This document shows, piece by piece, positions 1-8,864 of a stretch of DNA of 64,000 nt. Position numbers and translations under genes: made by a program. Position 1 is the first letter of the stretch. Each line of letters starts with the position of its first letter. Under the pieces are notes generated by a model that was not told the origin of the DNA, ran no database searches, and was given only the letters and a program-made list of their open reading frames with translations. The stretch comes from Sphingobacterium sp. BN32 (lineage in GTDB: Bacteria; Bacteroidota; Bacteroidia; Sphingobacteriales; Sphingobacteriaceae). The DNA is taken from NCBI RefSeq assembly GCF_030503615.1, contig NZ_CP129963.1, positions 1,922,001 through 1,986,000 on the forward strand. Reading direction: 5' to 3'.

Positions 1-2301
1 GATAGAACAACGCGCGCAAGTTGGGGAGCACGCATGGAAGGTCAGCAATATGAAGATATGTATGGAAATATCTTAGCGTTTAATCCAGCGTCAGACACTT
101 ATAAAAGCTTCTTCCAAACCGAAAAACAATGGGTGAATAACTTAAGTGTCGATGGTGGAAATGAAAAAGTAAACTACCGTTTCTCGTATGCAAACACGAA
201 TGTTGACGGATATATCCCGACGAATACATTAAACCGTAATAACTTCGGTCTTCGTTCGCAAGCAAAGATTACCGATAAGCTACATATTGATGTAAAAGCT
301 AATTACATCATTCAACAGGCGGAGAATCGTCCCACAGTTTCTGATGCGGCGGATAACCCTGCATACTTATTCATTAGTCAGCCAAGAAGCTTAAGCAATA
401 GCATTGCTTCAAGCTACAAATGGACAGCCGATGAGGTGAAAAAACAATTGGGCTTCTCTGGTGTGTATGAAGGATTGGAGAAGACCTATGCAACGAACAG
501 TTCGACGGCTAACCCCTTCTGGACGATCAATGAAAACCATAATGAGGATCGTCGTGATCGATTGATCGGAATGTTAAGATTATCCTACGACGTGATGCCA
601 TGGTTAAAACTATCGGCTACTGGTGGAACGGATTTCTACACGGATCAACGCTTTAGATATCGTCCGATAAACACCTATCAAAGTTTAAATAAAAAAGGGG
701 ATATCCGCGAAGAGGTGATCCGCAGCAGAGAGGATAATTATGACTTCTTAGCAAGCTCTAACTTTGCAGCAAACGATGATATTAACTTAAGTTTCAACTT
801 AGGAGCAAGTCATTTAAGCCGTTATCTTCGTTTAACAGGTAACTCCGGAAATCAGTTTATTGTTCCGAACCTTTACGTCATCAACAATACAACAACGAAT
901 ACCTATCTTTTTGATTTAATCGAGTCGCAGATCAATTCGGCTTATATGTCGGGACAATTTGCTTTCCGCGATTATTGGTTTGTAGATTTCTCCGCACGTA
1001 ATGACTGGTCTTCTACCCTATCGAAAAAGAATAATTCTTTCTTCTACCCTTCTGTAAGTAGCAGTTTGGTACTTAGCGATGCCTTCAACTGGAAATCATC
1101 GACTATGCCGTATGCTAAAATTAGAGCATCTTGGGCGCAGGCTGGTAGCTCGGGTAATCCATATCAATTGACTGGTGCTTATAGTCTGAATCAGTACACC
1201 CACGGCGGTATTCCGATGGCTTCTTATACCGAAATCATTCCTGACCCAGATCTAAAGAATGAGTTGACAACTTCCATTGAGGCTGGAGCAGACTTTAGAT
1301 TCCTTTCTAGCAGATTGTCACTATCCTTTACCTATTACGAAGCACGTACGAAGAATCAGATCTTGGACGTCCCTATTTCACCATCGAGTTTGTATGTTAA
1401 AAATAGAATCAATGCGGGAGAAATCTCCAACAAGGGTTTCGAATTTGTCGTTTCGGGTACCCCTGTAAAAACGGAGAACTTCGAGTGGACCAGTCAATTC
1501 AACTTTAACAGAAACCGCAATAAAGTAGAATCGCTTTATCCAGGCGTTGAAACGTTCTTACTAGCGACGGATAGAGGGATCAACGTTGTTGCAGAAGTTG
1601 GAAAGCCTTTCGGTCAATTGATCGGTACGCAATTCGCGTGGATTAAAGATGATGCTGGCAATCGCTTGATCGACCCAAATACAGGCTTACCGCTACGCAC
1701 ATCAGGTCGTGTAGAAACAGATTTAGGGAATGCCCAACCAGATTGGATTGGTGGATTCTCTAATAACTTACGTTATAAAGGCTTCACATTACATGCATTG
1801 GTTGATATTCGTCAGGGCGGCATTATCTTCTCACAATCTAACCGTGAACAGATTATCTATGGTACATCAAAGAAAACTTTAGAGGGTCGCGATGGAACAT
1901 ATGTAGCTTCAGGTATGGTGGCTTCACAGAATGGAAATGGCCAATGGGTAAGTACTGGAGTTGAAAACAGCAAGCAGGTGAATGCGCAAGACTACTGGAA
2001 CTTGGTAGCAAGTGATAAAGAAGTTATGGTTTCGGAAGAGATGATCAACGATATGAGCTATATCGCGATGCGTGAGATCAGCCTTTCATACAACCTTCCG
2101 AAAAGTTTTCTTCCACATAAAGCGGTGAAAAACTTAAAGCTTGGAATTTACGGTAGAAACCTATTCTATTTCCAACGCAAAACTGATGGTTTCTCGCCTG
2201 AATCAGCTTCATTTAATGTGCATAACTCATCGATTGGTATCGAATCAACTTCTCTTCCAATGATGCGCAACTTCGGAATTAACTTATCAATGGGCCTGTA
2301 A
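1..2301 (+). CDS. SusC/RagA-family TonB-linked outer-membrane transporter, 5'-truncated by window edge
   Basis: The reading frame is open from base 1, so the gene begins upstream of the window; the ATG at 34 is internal. What is visible is most of the beta-barrel of a SusC-type TonB-dependent transporter: many alternating aromatic and polar strands, recurrent NxxLR and FxNLRYKGF-type segments, and a C-terminal strand typical of the family. SusC proteins form the outer-membrane channel that imports oligosaccharides or peptides handed over by a SusD lipoprotein. A SusD_2-type gene follows after 12 bp, which supports the call. The substrate cannot be read from this part; the STN and plug domains lie outside the window. 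Confidence 0.93.
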   Translation, partial: DRTTRASWGARMEGQQYEDMYGNILAFNPASDTYKSFFQTEKQWVNNLSVDGGNEKVNYRFSYANTNVDGYIPTNTLNRNNFGLRSQAKITDKLHIDVKANYIIQQAENRPTVSDAADNPAYLFISQPRSLSNSIASSYKWTADEVKKQLGFSGVYEGLEKTYATNSSTANPFWTINENHNEDRRDRLIGMLRLSYDVMPWLKLSATGGTDFYTDQRFRYRPINTYQSLNKKGDIREEVIRSREDNYDFLASSNFAANDDINLSFNLGASHLSRYLRLTGNSGNQFIVPNLYVINNTTTNTYLFDLIESQINSAYMSGQFAFRDYWFVDFSARNDWSSTLSKKNNSFFYPSVSSSLVLSDAFNWKSSTMPYAKIRASWAQAGSSGNPYQLTGAYSLNQYTHGGIPMASYTEIIPDPDLKNELTTSIEAGADFRFLSSRLSLSFTYYEARTKNQILDVPISPSSLYVKNRINAGEISNKGFEFVVSGTPVKTENFEWTSQFNFNRNRNKVESLYPGVETFLLATDRGINVVAEVGKPFGQLIGTQFAWIKDDAGNRLIDPNTGLPLRTSGRVETDLGNAQPDWIGGFSNNLRYKGFTLHALVDIRQGGIIFSQSNREQIIYGTSKKTLEGRDGTYVASGMVASQNGNGQWVSTGVENSKQVNAQDYWNLVASDKEVMVSEEMINDMSYIAMREISLSYNLPKSFLPHKAVKNLKLGIYGRNLFYFQRKTDGFSPESASFNVHNSSIGIESTSLPMMRNFGINLSMGL

Positions 2302-2313
2302 AAAAGAACAACA

Positions 2314-3813
2314 ATGAAAACATTAAAACATATTACCTATATAAGCATCGGCGCCCTATTGATGACAACAGCGTCGTGTACAAAGGATTTCGAAAGAATA
2401 AACACGCCTCCGACTTCGGTAACTGAAGTTGATCCTTCACTATTGATGGCTCGCGTATTACGCGACGGTACTTTCCAAGAGTCCGGAGAACTTCCGAACA
2501 CAAAATTCGGTTCATGGATTCAACATTGGGCAGGCGGACCGGTAGTTCCGGTTTCCCGATATTTTGAGGGTCCCGAAAACCTGATCTGGGCGCAACATTA
2601 TCAGTTGTTTAGAAATATCGCACAGATTCGTGAAGAGCTTAGCGGCTTAGAAAACGATCCTGCAGGCAGAAGCAAACTAGCGATTGCGGATATCTATGAG
2701 GTATTCTTATTTCAACGTCTAACGGATCTATTTGGAGACATTCCTTTTTCAGAAATTACGAAATCAAGTACTCAAATCAATAGAACGCCAAAGTTCGACA
2801 AACAAGAGGATATCTATCCGGCTTTAATTCAAAGGTTAAACACCGCCTTAGGCAAATTAACAACGGGGGATGCGAGCTATGGCACTTCCGACTTCTTTTA
2901 TTCTGGAAACATCGACAAGTGGAAGAAATTCGGGAACTCCTTAAAACTACGTCTTGGAATGCGCCTTCGCTATGCTAACACAAGCCTAGCGCAGCAGACC
3001 GTAACGGAAGCAATGGGTTCAAGCTATGGATTATTGAGCAGCAATGCTGATAACGCCGCGGTAGCAACATTCAACAATGCACAGGCGGAGAATCAGAATC
3101 CTATCCTCAGACAGTTAACCACCGGTAGTGCCGATCTACGGTATCTCGCAAACACCTTGGTCGATAAAATGAAAGAGTATAATGACCCTCGCCTTCCTTT
3201 ATTAGCGGAGCCCGTTACGATTAATGGAAACAGCACCTATCAGGGTATCGGAGTTGCACTAACAGATAACCAGCTTTCACAACTGATCCGAGCAAATTAC
3301 TCTACACCCAATAAGGCAACATACTTCAGTCAAAGTTTCACACCCATCCCTGTTTATGCTTTAACCTATTCAGATGTTTGTTTCTACAAAGCGGAAGCTG
3401 CCATTTTAGGATGGGGATTGAGCGCTGCTGATGTGCAAAGCAATTTCGTAAATGGCGTGAAAGCTGCGGCTGCACTGCCACCTTACAATCTTTCGACTCT
3501 TCCCGCAAGTTACGAGCAGAATGTGCTTGCATTAACAGGATTATCGAACGATCAGAAGATGGAGAAGATTGCGACCCAAAAATGGATTCATCTGTTTGGT
3601 CGTAATATGGAAGCATTTTCCGAATGGAGACGGACCGGATACCCTCGCTTAACAGCAGGTCCTAATCCTGGTTCGACAAACGGACAAATCCCGCGTCGCG
3701 CTATCTATTCCAGCGATGAGTCAGAATTGAATAAAGCAAATTATGACGAAGCCGTAGGAAGACTGAGCAACGGCGATTCCTTCCTTTCGAAAGTTTGGTG
3801 GGATAAACGATAA
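2314..3813 (+). CDS. SusD/RagB-like surface lipoprotein (SusD_2 type)
   Basis: This 499-residue protein starts with a signal peptide and lipobox (ISIGALLMTTASC) and so should be anchored at the outer membrane. The body has helical TPR-like segments and the conserved region near residues 340-360 with YSDVCFYKAEAAILGWG, typical of the SusD-like_2 branch found beside SusC barrels. It would act as the lid and ligand-binding partner of the SusC encoded 12 bp upstream in the same operon. A perfect hairpin terminator lies 15 bp after the stop. No degradative enzyme is linked on this side, so the substrate is unknown. Confidence 0.9.
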   Translation: MKTLKHITYISIGALLMTTASCTKDFERINTPPTSVTEVDPSLLMARVLRDGTFQESGELPNTKFGSWIQHWAGGPVVPVSRYFEGPENLIWAQHYQLFRNIAQIREELSGLENDPAGRSKLAIADIYEVFLFQRLTDLFGDIPFSEITKSSTQINRTPKFDKQEDIYPALIQRLNTALGKLTTGDASYGTSDFFYSGNIDKWKKFGNSLKLRLGMRLRYANTSLAQQTVTEAMGSSYGLLSSNADNAAVATFNNAQAENQNPILRQLTTGSADLRYLANTLVDKMKEYNDPRLPLLAEPVTINGNSTYQGIGVALTDNQLSQLIRANYSTPNKATYFSQSFTPIPVYALTYSDVCFYKAEAAILGWGLSAADVQSNFVNGVKAAAALPPYNLSTLPASYEQNVLALTGLSNDQKMEKIATQKWIHLFGRNMEAFSEWRRTGYPRLTAGPNPGSTNGQIPRRAIYSSDESELNKANYDEAVGRLSNGDSFLSKVWWDKR

Positions 3814-3828
3814 TATAGATAAAAAAAA

Positions 3829-3850
3829 GCCGCTAGCGATCGCTAGCGGC
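3829..3850. terminator. Bidirectional intrinsic terminator
   Basis: A perfect 22-nt palindrome (11-bp arms, GCCGCTAGCGA) is flanked by an A-run on the left and a T-run on the right. It sits between the convergent SusD gene and the EEP-VCBS gene and can terminate both. Confidence 0.9.
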
Positions 3851-3880
3851 TTTTTATTTATATTAATTCATAACGCTCAT

Positions 3881-5788
3881 CTATCTAACCAAATACGTCT
3901 TGATGACGCCGTTATTTTCCGTAGGATTCCAACGGATCTGATCAGCTTTGCCATCGCCATTGATATCCTCGAAATAATAATTCGTTGATTCCTTCTGCGA
4001 GGTACCTCGCAGTGAATAAACCGGACTTTCAAATGTTGTGCTTGTGCCTAAGTAAATCTTCGGCTCTCCCAAGTTATTGGAAGCATTCCAATATATCTTA
4101 TCGGCTTTACCATCGCCATTGACATCTGCAAAGTAGAACTTCGTACTTTCTAATCCGCTCGTTGCACCGGCATTCGAGTGGTCGACAGATTTTGTGAATG
4201 TCCCATCGCCATTGGAAAGAAAAACCATCGCTTTTCCGCTGTCTAAGCTCGCCTGCCAGCGTACTAAATCATATTTACCATCACCGTTAATATCTGCAAA
4301 ATAATAATTAGTATTCACGGTGGTACTACCTACATTGGACGAACTTATCACGGTGCCAGAGAAATTACCGCCGCCAGTGGCAAGATAAACGCGAATATTT
4401 CCGCCGTCATGGGTAGAATTCCAATAGATTTTATCCGCCATTCCGTCGCCATTTACATCAGCAAAAAAGAACTTCGTTGTTGTGCCTGCAGATGTACCTT
4501 CAGGATTATCAATCGCCGTTGCTGAAAAACTACCATTGCTCGATGCTAAGTAAACCTGTGTTTTACCTGAAACCAAACCTTTATTCCAACGAATCAGATC
4601 GGCTCTCTTGTCGCCATTGACGTCGGCGAAATAATAATATGAATCTGCAGATGTACTTGCTGACGCGTCATGCACGACTGCAGTACTTTGGAACCCTCCG
4701 TTGCCATTTGCTAAATAAACTGAAACCTTGCCTCCGTTTGAGCCGGCATTCCAGCTAATCTTATCTTTCTTCCCATCGCCATTGATATCAGCGAAGAAGT
4801 ATTGATTCTTTGCATCGCTGGAAGCTGCAGAAGCGTCTTGTTTTGAAGTGCCGAAAATTGCAGGAATATATCGTGCAAATACCGGAAAATGGTCGGATGG
4901 CCACATCGTCTTCCCATCCACCGTGTACTTATCTTTCACCACCTTATAGCTACGGAAGGCAAGATCGCGTGTACTCATAACATAGTCAATCTTTTTTGAG
5001 CCTACTCCGGTCCAGTTATGAAAGGTTGGGTCGCCTTGTGCTTCCATAAGCGCATCCACCATATTGAATCCATCCGCATTCTTTATTGTATTAATTTCCG
5101 TTGTACCTGGAATAGCATTAAAATCACCCATACAGATCACAGGACGACCTCCGTGGTTTGCTTTAATACAGTCTAATAAAATCTGAGCAAATTCTTTTCT
5201 ATACTCCCCTGCATCAGCAGTGTGATACCAATGTGAGTTGATGACGAAGTATTCATTATTATTCTTCACATCTTTTAAAATCACCCATTTGGCACTAGAG
5301 ATGATAGTCCCAGCAACGAACTCTTTGATCAAATGACCAGCATTGACTAAAGTAAACCTGCTCTTCTTATAAAAAATTGATTTAGGTGATCCGTTCGCAG
5401 CTCCAGTTTTGTAAACTGCATAGCCGGCTTGATCCATCGCAGAGTTTACATAATCCTCCACATCGTTGTTGGCCAACTCCTGTACCCCTAAGATATCTAC
5501 CTCATTATCGTTCATTAGCGTAGTAAGCTTGCTCATTCGCTGAAGTTGGGTAAAAGGATCGGCGTTCGTAGGGTTTCTCAGATTAAAAGACATGACTGTA
5601 AAAGATTCCTCTAACACCAAAGGATTGGGATTAATTACATTTGGTTCTTCAGGCGTTGCAGGAGTCTCAACATCTTCTTTAGGTTGAACCGTATTTTTTT
5701 CACATCCCATGGTACAGAGCAATAAAGCTGTCGCCATTACTTTACATAATCCCTTCATTCCAAAGGCTTTCAATGGTGATTTTAGCAT
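3881..5788 (-). CDS. Lipoprotein endonuclease/exonuclease/phosphatase (EEP) domain with six C-terminal VCBS/FG-GAP repeats
   Basis: The product has 635 residues. A lipobox (LLLCTMGC, Cys29) follows a signal peptide; the ATG at 5758 (residue 11) is an alternative start. Residues about 62-308 form an EEP-fold domain: MSFNLRNP, VDILGVQEL, INSHW, the metal-binding GDFN (221-224) and the catalytic SDH (298-300), as in the DNase I/phosphodiesterase superfamily. From residue 330 to the end come six repeats of about 55 residues, each opening with an aromatic-rich FADxNGDGxxD calcium-binding loop at about 330, 385, 440, 495, 551 and 604, as in FG-GAP/VCBS propellers. Known family chemistry is cleavage of phosphodiester or phosphate-ester bonds. 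The location at the cell surface suggests scavenging of extracellular nucleic acid or phosphoesters; the substrate is an inference. Confidence 0.87.
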   Translation of the reverse strand: MLKSPLKAFGMKGLCKVMATALLLCTMGCEKNTVQPKEDVETPATPEEPNVINPNPLVLEESFTVMSFNLRNPTNADPFTQLQRMSKLTTLMNDNEVDILGVQELANNDVEDYVNSAMDQAGYAVYKTGAANGSPKSIFYKKSRFTLVNAGHLIKEFVAGTIISSAKWVILKDVKNNNEYFVINSHWYHTADAGEYRKEFAQILLDCIKANHGGRPVICMGDFNAIPGTTEINTIKNADGFNMVDALMEAQGDPTFHNWTGVGSKKIDYVMSTRDLAFRSYKVVKDKYTVDGKTMWPSDHFPVFARYIPAIFGTSKQDASAASSDAKNQYFFADINGDGKKDKISWNAGSNGGKVSVYLANGNGGFQSTAVVHDASASTSADSYYYFADVNGDKRADLIRWNKGLVSGKTQVYLASSNGSFSATAIDNPEGTSAGTTTKFFFADVNGDGMADKIYWNSTHDGGNIRVYLATGGGNFSGTVISSSNVGSTTVNTNYYFADINGDGKYDLVRWQASLDSGKAMVFLSNGDGTFTKSVDHSNAGATSGLESTKFYFADVNGDGKADKIYWNASNNLGEPKIYLGTSTTFESPVYSLRGTSQKESTNYYFEDINGDGKADQIRWNPTENNGVIKTYLVR

Positions 5789-5993
5789 AATATAGTTTTG
5801 TTTTTTAATTGGCTTTAAAAATAGTATTTAAGATTATTAAAGATTATGAAACTAAATTATAAATATAATTGAATAGAAAAAACACTTTTATAATATATTT
5901 TAAGTCTATCTAGAGGCGACGAATATTTCAGGCTAAAACATTTTATAAAAACTCACGTTTAAAAAATATCAACTCGACATAAAATCTACGATC

Positions 5994-6443
5994 ATGACGC
6001 TACAAGCACGTTTAGAAAATTTAGATAGAAAATTTGGATTTATTAACAACCCCGAGGACTTTGATTTTAACTTATCGCCGGAAAGGATAGCCTATAGAAA
6101 TGAGGCATTAAGAACGAAAGACAGGGATTTATACACTGCTTATTTAGCAGATCATTTTCCTAATGAAATGGCGGCAGAGCTTAAGCGTTTCGATGAGCTA
6201 CTTCCCAAGATACGACGTGTGAGTAAAGATGAGGCGGAAGACATTTTTCGTGCGAAAGGCATTAATCTGCTTCAGGCAGACTTCAGCGCAAAGGACGAAG
6301 ACTCGATCTTCAAAATGCTTAGCGTCGCTGAGGAGGATTTGAATTGGCATTTAGAAGGAAGTGACACTGATGTATTGAACAGCAAGGCCAGACCGATTTC
6401 TGTTCTGAACAACCTCGATCAACTATGGCTGATAATCGATTAA
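5994..6443 (+). CDS. Conserved-looking hypothetical protein, 149 aa
   Basis: I do not recognise this family. The protein is soluble, acidic and mostly helical by eye, has no signal peptide or membrane segment, and contains several charged heptad-like stretches. It is divergently oriented from the EEP-VCBS gene with about 205 bp of AT-rich DNA between them, and is followed by non-coding DNA, so it seems monocistronic. Codon use matches the surrounding host genes, which supports it as a real gene. Confidence 0.6.
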   Translation: MTLQARLENLDRKFGFINNPEDFDFNLSPERIAYRNEALRTKDRDLYTAYLADHFPNEMAAELKRFDELLPKIRRVSKDEAEDIFRAKGINLLQADFSAKDEDSIFKMLSVAEEDLNWHLEGSDTDVLNSKARPISVLNNLDQLWLIID

Positions 6444-6677
6444 TTTTAACATTTAGATTATTAGTCTTTCGATATTAATTCAATATTAACCTTTAATTAT
6501 AATAATAACAATAAATTATTGCTTAATTAAACATTTTACACTACTTTTACAAGGTATTCAATCGATTGCTGCAAGATTTGAAGACTTTCCCTACAAGTAA
6601 CGAGTAAAACGCCGTTATGGGTATTCACGAAAGAGTAAACAAAACCTCTCAAACAATACCTGTACAGATTTTAATTT

Positions 6678-6854
6678 ATGCAGATGATCACGATATTTAT
6701 TATTTCCATCATATTATTATTTCTTTACGTACTATTCAAAACAAAAGTTATATGTTTTCATGTATGGACAAGCCGCATCGATAGCAGAGGCAAAACGGTG
6801 CGATATTGTTCAAAATGCGGTCGGAAGGGTAAAAATGGGCCACTCATACCATAA
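6678..6854 (+). CDS. Small membrane protein with C-terminal Cys-x-x-Cys motif, 58 aa
   Basis: The ORF reads MQMITIFIISIILLFLYVLF, a single N-terminal membrane helix, then a basic tail with RYCSKCGRKGKNGP, one CxxC pair as in half a zinc ribbon. It lies alone in the 578-bp gap between two genes. The composition (a clean hydrophobic segment followed by a positive tail) is unlikely by chance, but no homologue family is recognised. An alternative start is the ATG at 6684. Confidence 0.4.
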   Translation: MQMITIFIISIILLFLYVLFKTKVICFHVWTSRIDSRGKTVRYCSKCGRKGKNGPLIP

Positions 6855-7021
6855 ACTTCATTCTTCAATTTAATTATTATTCGCCTTTGATCAAGGCGAG
6901 TGATTTATTGTATTGGATGCGTTCCATTTCAAAAAGGGTTATAGAAAACCCTGCAGAAGCTAATGCCCTCCGAATATATTGAGAGGATGGTATTCAGACA
7001 TCTATTTATCCGAATGATAAT

Positions 7022-8131
7022 CTAGTTCAATAATTTTGAAAGTGTGATTTGTAAAGAATCTCCACGGAGGTTTTTCTCTACAATTGTTCCGTTATTATCA
7101 ATCAATATGTTTTGTGGAATTGCAATGATGCCATATTCAACTGCAGCAGCGCACTGTAATCCTTGCAGGTCCGAAACATGTATCCACGGTAGATCATCAT
7201 CTTTAATGGCCTTCAACCAATCTGCTTTCCTACTATCCAATGAAACTGCGTAGATCTCGAAACCCTTATCCTTAAATTCAGCATATGCTCGTTTAAGGTT
7301 GGGATTCTCTGCTCGACAAGGCCCACACCAAGACGACCAGAACTCCAGTAACACATACTTCCCTTTGACTTCAGAAAGCTTAATCAAATTGCCAGTACTA
7401 TCTGCAAGATTGACTTCAATCATAGGCTTTCCAACCCCCGTTTTTTTCGCAATTTCCAATCTATTGGACATTTCGCGACCTTCTTCCGAATCCTTCGCCT
7501 TTTCACCAAGGGCCGCTAAAAATGGAGAAAATCGTTCTACGTCAATAATGTAAGATCGCGCTTTTACCACGTCAAACGCCACCATGGACTCAGGATTGCG
7601 CTTCACAAAGTCCAATTCGGCTAAATTAATCGCTGAACTCAGCTTTGCAACTGCAGCTAAATAGTCTTTCATTAATACACTGTCTTTCTTCGCTAGAACA
7701 GACCGATAGGTAGAAAAGACTGAATCCAATTCTTTGCGAGGACCGCCGATTTGTCCTTTTAATTGGACGGCCAAAGCTTGCTCAGCACCTGCAGAGACCT
7801 GCGCTTCCCGAATATCCTCATCGATTTCAATCAAGACGTTTCCAGGTTCCAAGTAAAACTCTAAATAAATATAGCGCTGATCCTTATCATCGGAGATGAA
7901 TTGTAGAGTGGCTTTTTGTACAGCGGAAACTTGTCCTTTGATCGTAAAATTACCATCGACAATATTGGCCGTGTCGCTCAAATAATTTCCGTCATCCCCA
8001 GCATAGCCCAAACAAATTTTCGAGCGCCCCTCCGAGTGTTTTACTTTTCCTTTGACTATAAATTCTGCGGCGAACGCCGGTATACACATAGCACACGCGA
8101 TTGCTATAGAGAAAAACTTTAAATAATTCAT
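7022..8131 (-). CDS. TlpA/ResA-like thioredoxin with N-terminal DUF4369 domain
   Basis: Translation from the ATG at 8131 gives a clean signal peptide (MNYLKFFSIAIACAMCIPAFA); the longer frame to 8200 adds an unlikely leader. Residues about 25-140 match the DUF4369 beta-rich domain common in Bacteroidetes periplasmic thioredoxins. The C-terminal half is a thioredoxin fold with the redox motif WCGPC at about 267-271 (EFWSSWCGPCRAENP) and the cis-Pro loop near AIPQNILID. Proteins of this type reduce or oxidise cysteines of secreted or cytochrome-maturation proteins in the periplasm. It has no obvious operon partner. Confidence 0.9.
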   Translation of the reverse strand: MNYLKFFSIAIACAMCIPAFAAEFIVKGKVKHSEGRSKICLGYAGDDGNYLSDTANIVDGNFTIKGQVSAVQKATLQFISDDKDQRYIYLEFYLEPGNVLIEIDEDIREAQVSAGAEQALAVQLKGQIGGPRKELDSVFSTYRSVLAKKDSVLMKDYLAAVAKLSSAINLAELDFVKRNPESMVAFDVVKARSYIIDVERFSPFLAALGEKAKDSEEGREMSNRLEIAKKTGVGKPMIEVNLADSTGNLIKLSEVKGKYVLLEFWSSWCGPCRAENPNLKRAYAEFKDKGFEIYAVSLDSRKADWLKAIKDDDLPWIHVSDLQGLQCAAAVEYGIIAIPQNILIDNNGTIVEKNLRGDSLQITLSKLLN

Positions 8132-8332
8132 ATTTGTCGATTGCTTTAGGCTATAAAGACTCAACCCCTTAATAGTTAATCTAATATAAAGACTAAACAA
8201 CTATCATAAAACCAAAAATATGTTAAATAACATTCAATTTATTATACCCACACAAACATTCTTTCTCAAACTCCAATGCTTCAAACTAGATTTGCCGCCC
8301 AAGCATCGTTGCGAACGCAAAGGATAAAAAAA

Positions 8333-8354
8333 GCCCTCTAATAAATTAGAGAGC
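8333..8354 (-). terminator. Intrinsic terminator of the DUF4870-type membrane gene
   Basis: An imperfect hairpin (arms GCCCTCTAAT and ATTAGAGAGC) is followed on the minus strand by six T residues, 38 bp after the stop codon of the gene ending at 8392. Confidence 0.75.
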
Positions 8355-8391
8355 TTTTGACAACAATATTAAGAGTATAAAATTAGTCTTA

Positions 8392-8742
8392 TTATATTCC
8401 TTTAAACCAATCCTGGAACATCGGTCCCACGACCGGTACAGGGTTTGTTTTTCCACTAATGGCACCTAAAATCCCGATAATCCAAAGGACGAAAAGTACC
8501 GCGAAAAGTACATAACCGATAATGGCACCTACTGCTGGAATGAAGTTCAATACCCCACTAAGAATCCCGATTACTAACAGACCCAGATTCTGGCGAATGT
8601 GAAATTTAACAAAAGGATCTTGCTTGTCCTTATTCATGATAAAGGCTACTAAAAGCCCAATCCAAGTGATGTAAGCAATAATTCCAATTGTCTTGTTGTC
8701 TTGTAAACCGGCTGTGTTAACTTTTAAATCATTCTTCTCCAT
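8392..8742 (-). CDS. DUF4870-like four-helix small membrane protein
   Basis: With the start at 8742 (MEKNDLKVN) the protein has 116 residues; the frame extends to 8793 but the extra leader looks non-coding. After a short soluble N-terminus come three to four membrane helices. The segment NKDKQDPFVKFHIRQNLGLL between the first two matches the conserved loop of the DUF4870/TIC20-like family (polar, with F-x-x-H-x-R/K-Q). Its function is unknown. It is monocistronic with its own terminator. Confidence 0.75.
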   Translation of the reverse strand: MEKNDLKVNTAGLQDNKTIGIIAYITWIGLLVAFIMNKDKQDPFVKFHIRQNLGLLVIGILSGVLNFIPAVGAIIGYVLFAVLFVLWIIGILGAISGKTNPVPVVGPMFQDWFKGI

Positions 8743-8864
8743 GATTAGCGATATTTTAATTTTGTAAATGTTGCACCATCCAGCTACGATCATGTATCTG
8801 ATGGTATAACAAACATACAGCTAATCATAGGAGTTTTTTATCCCTGAAATCAGGGTTTTTTAAC

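Noticed and set aside
6881..6899. TCGCCTT-N5-AAGGCGA hairpin as a terminator
   Set aside because: The stem is short and not followed by a T-run in either direction; no gene ends next to it except the small 58-aa ORF.
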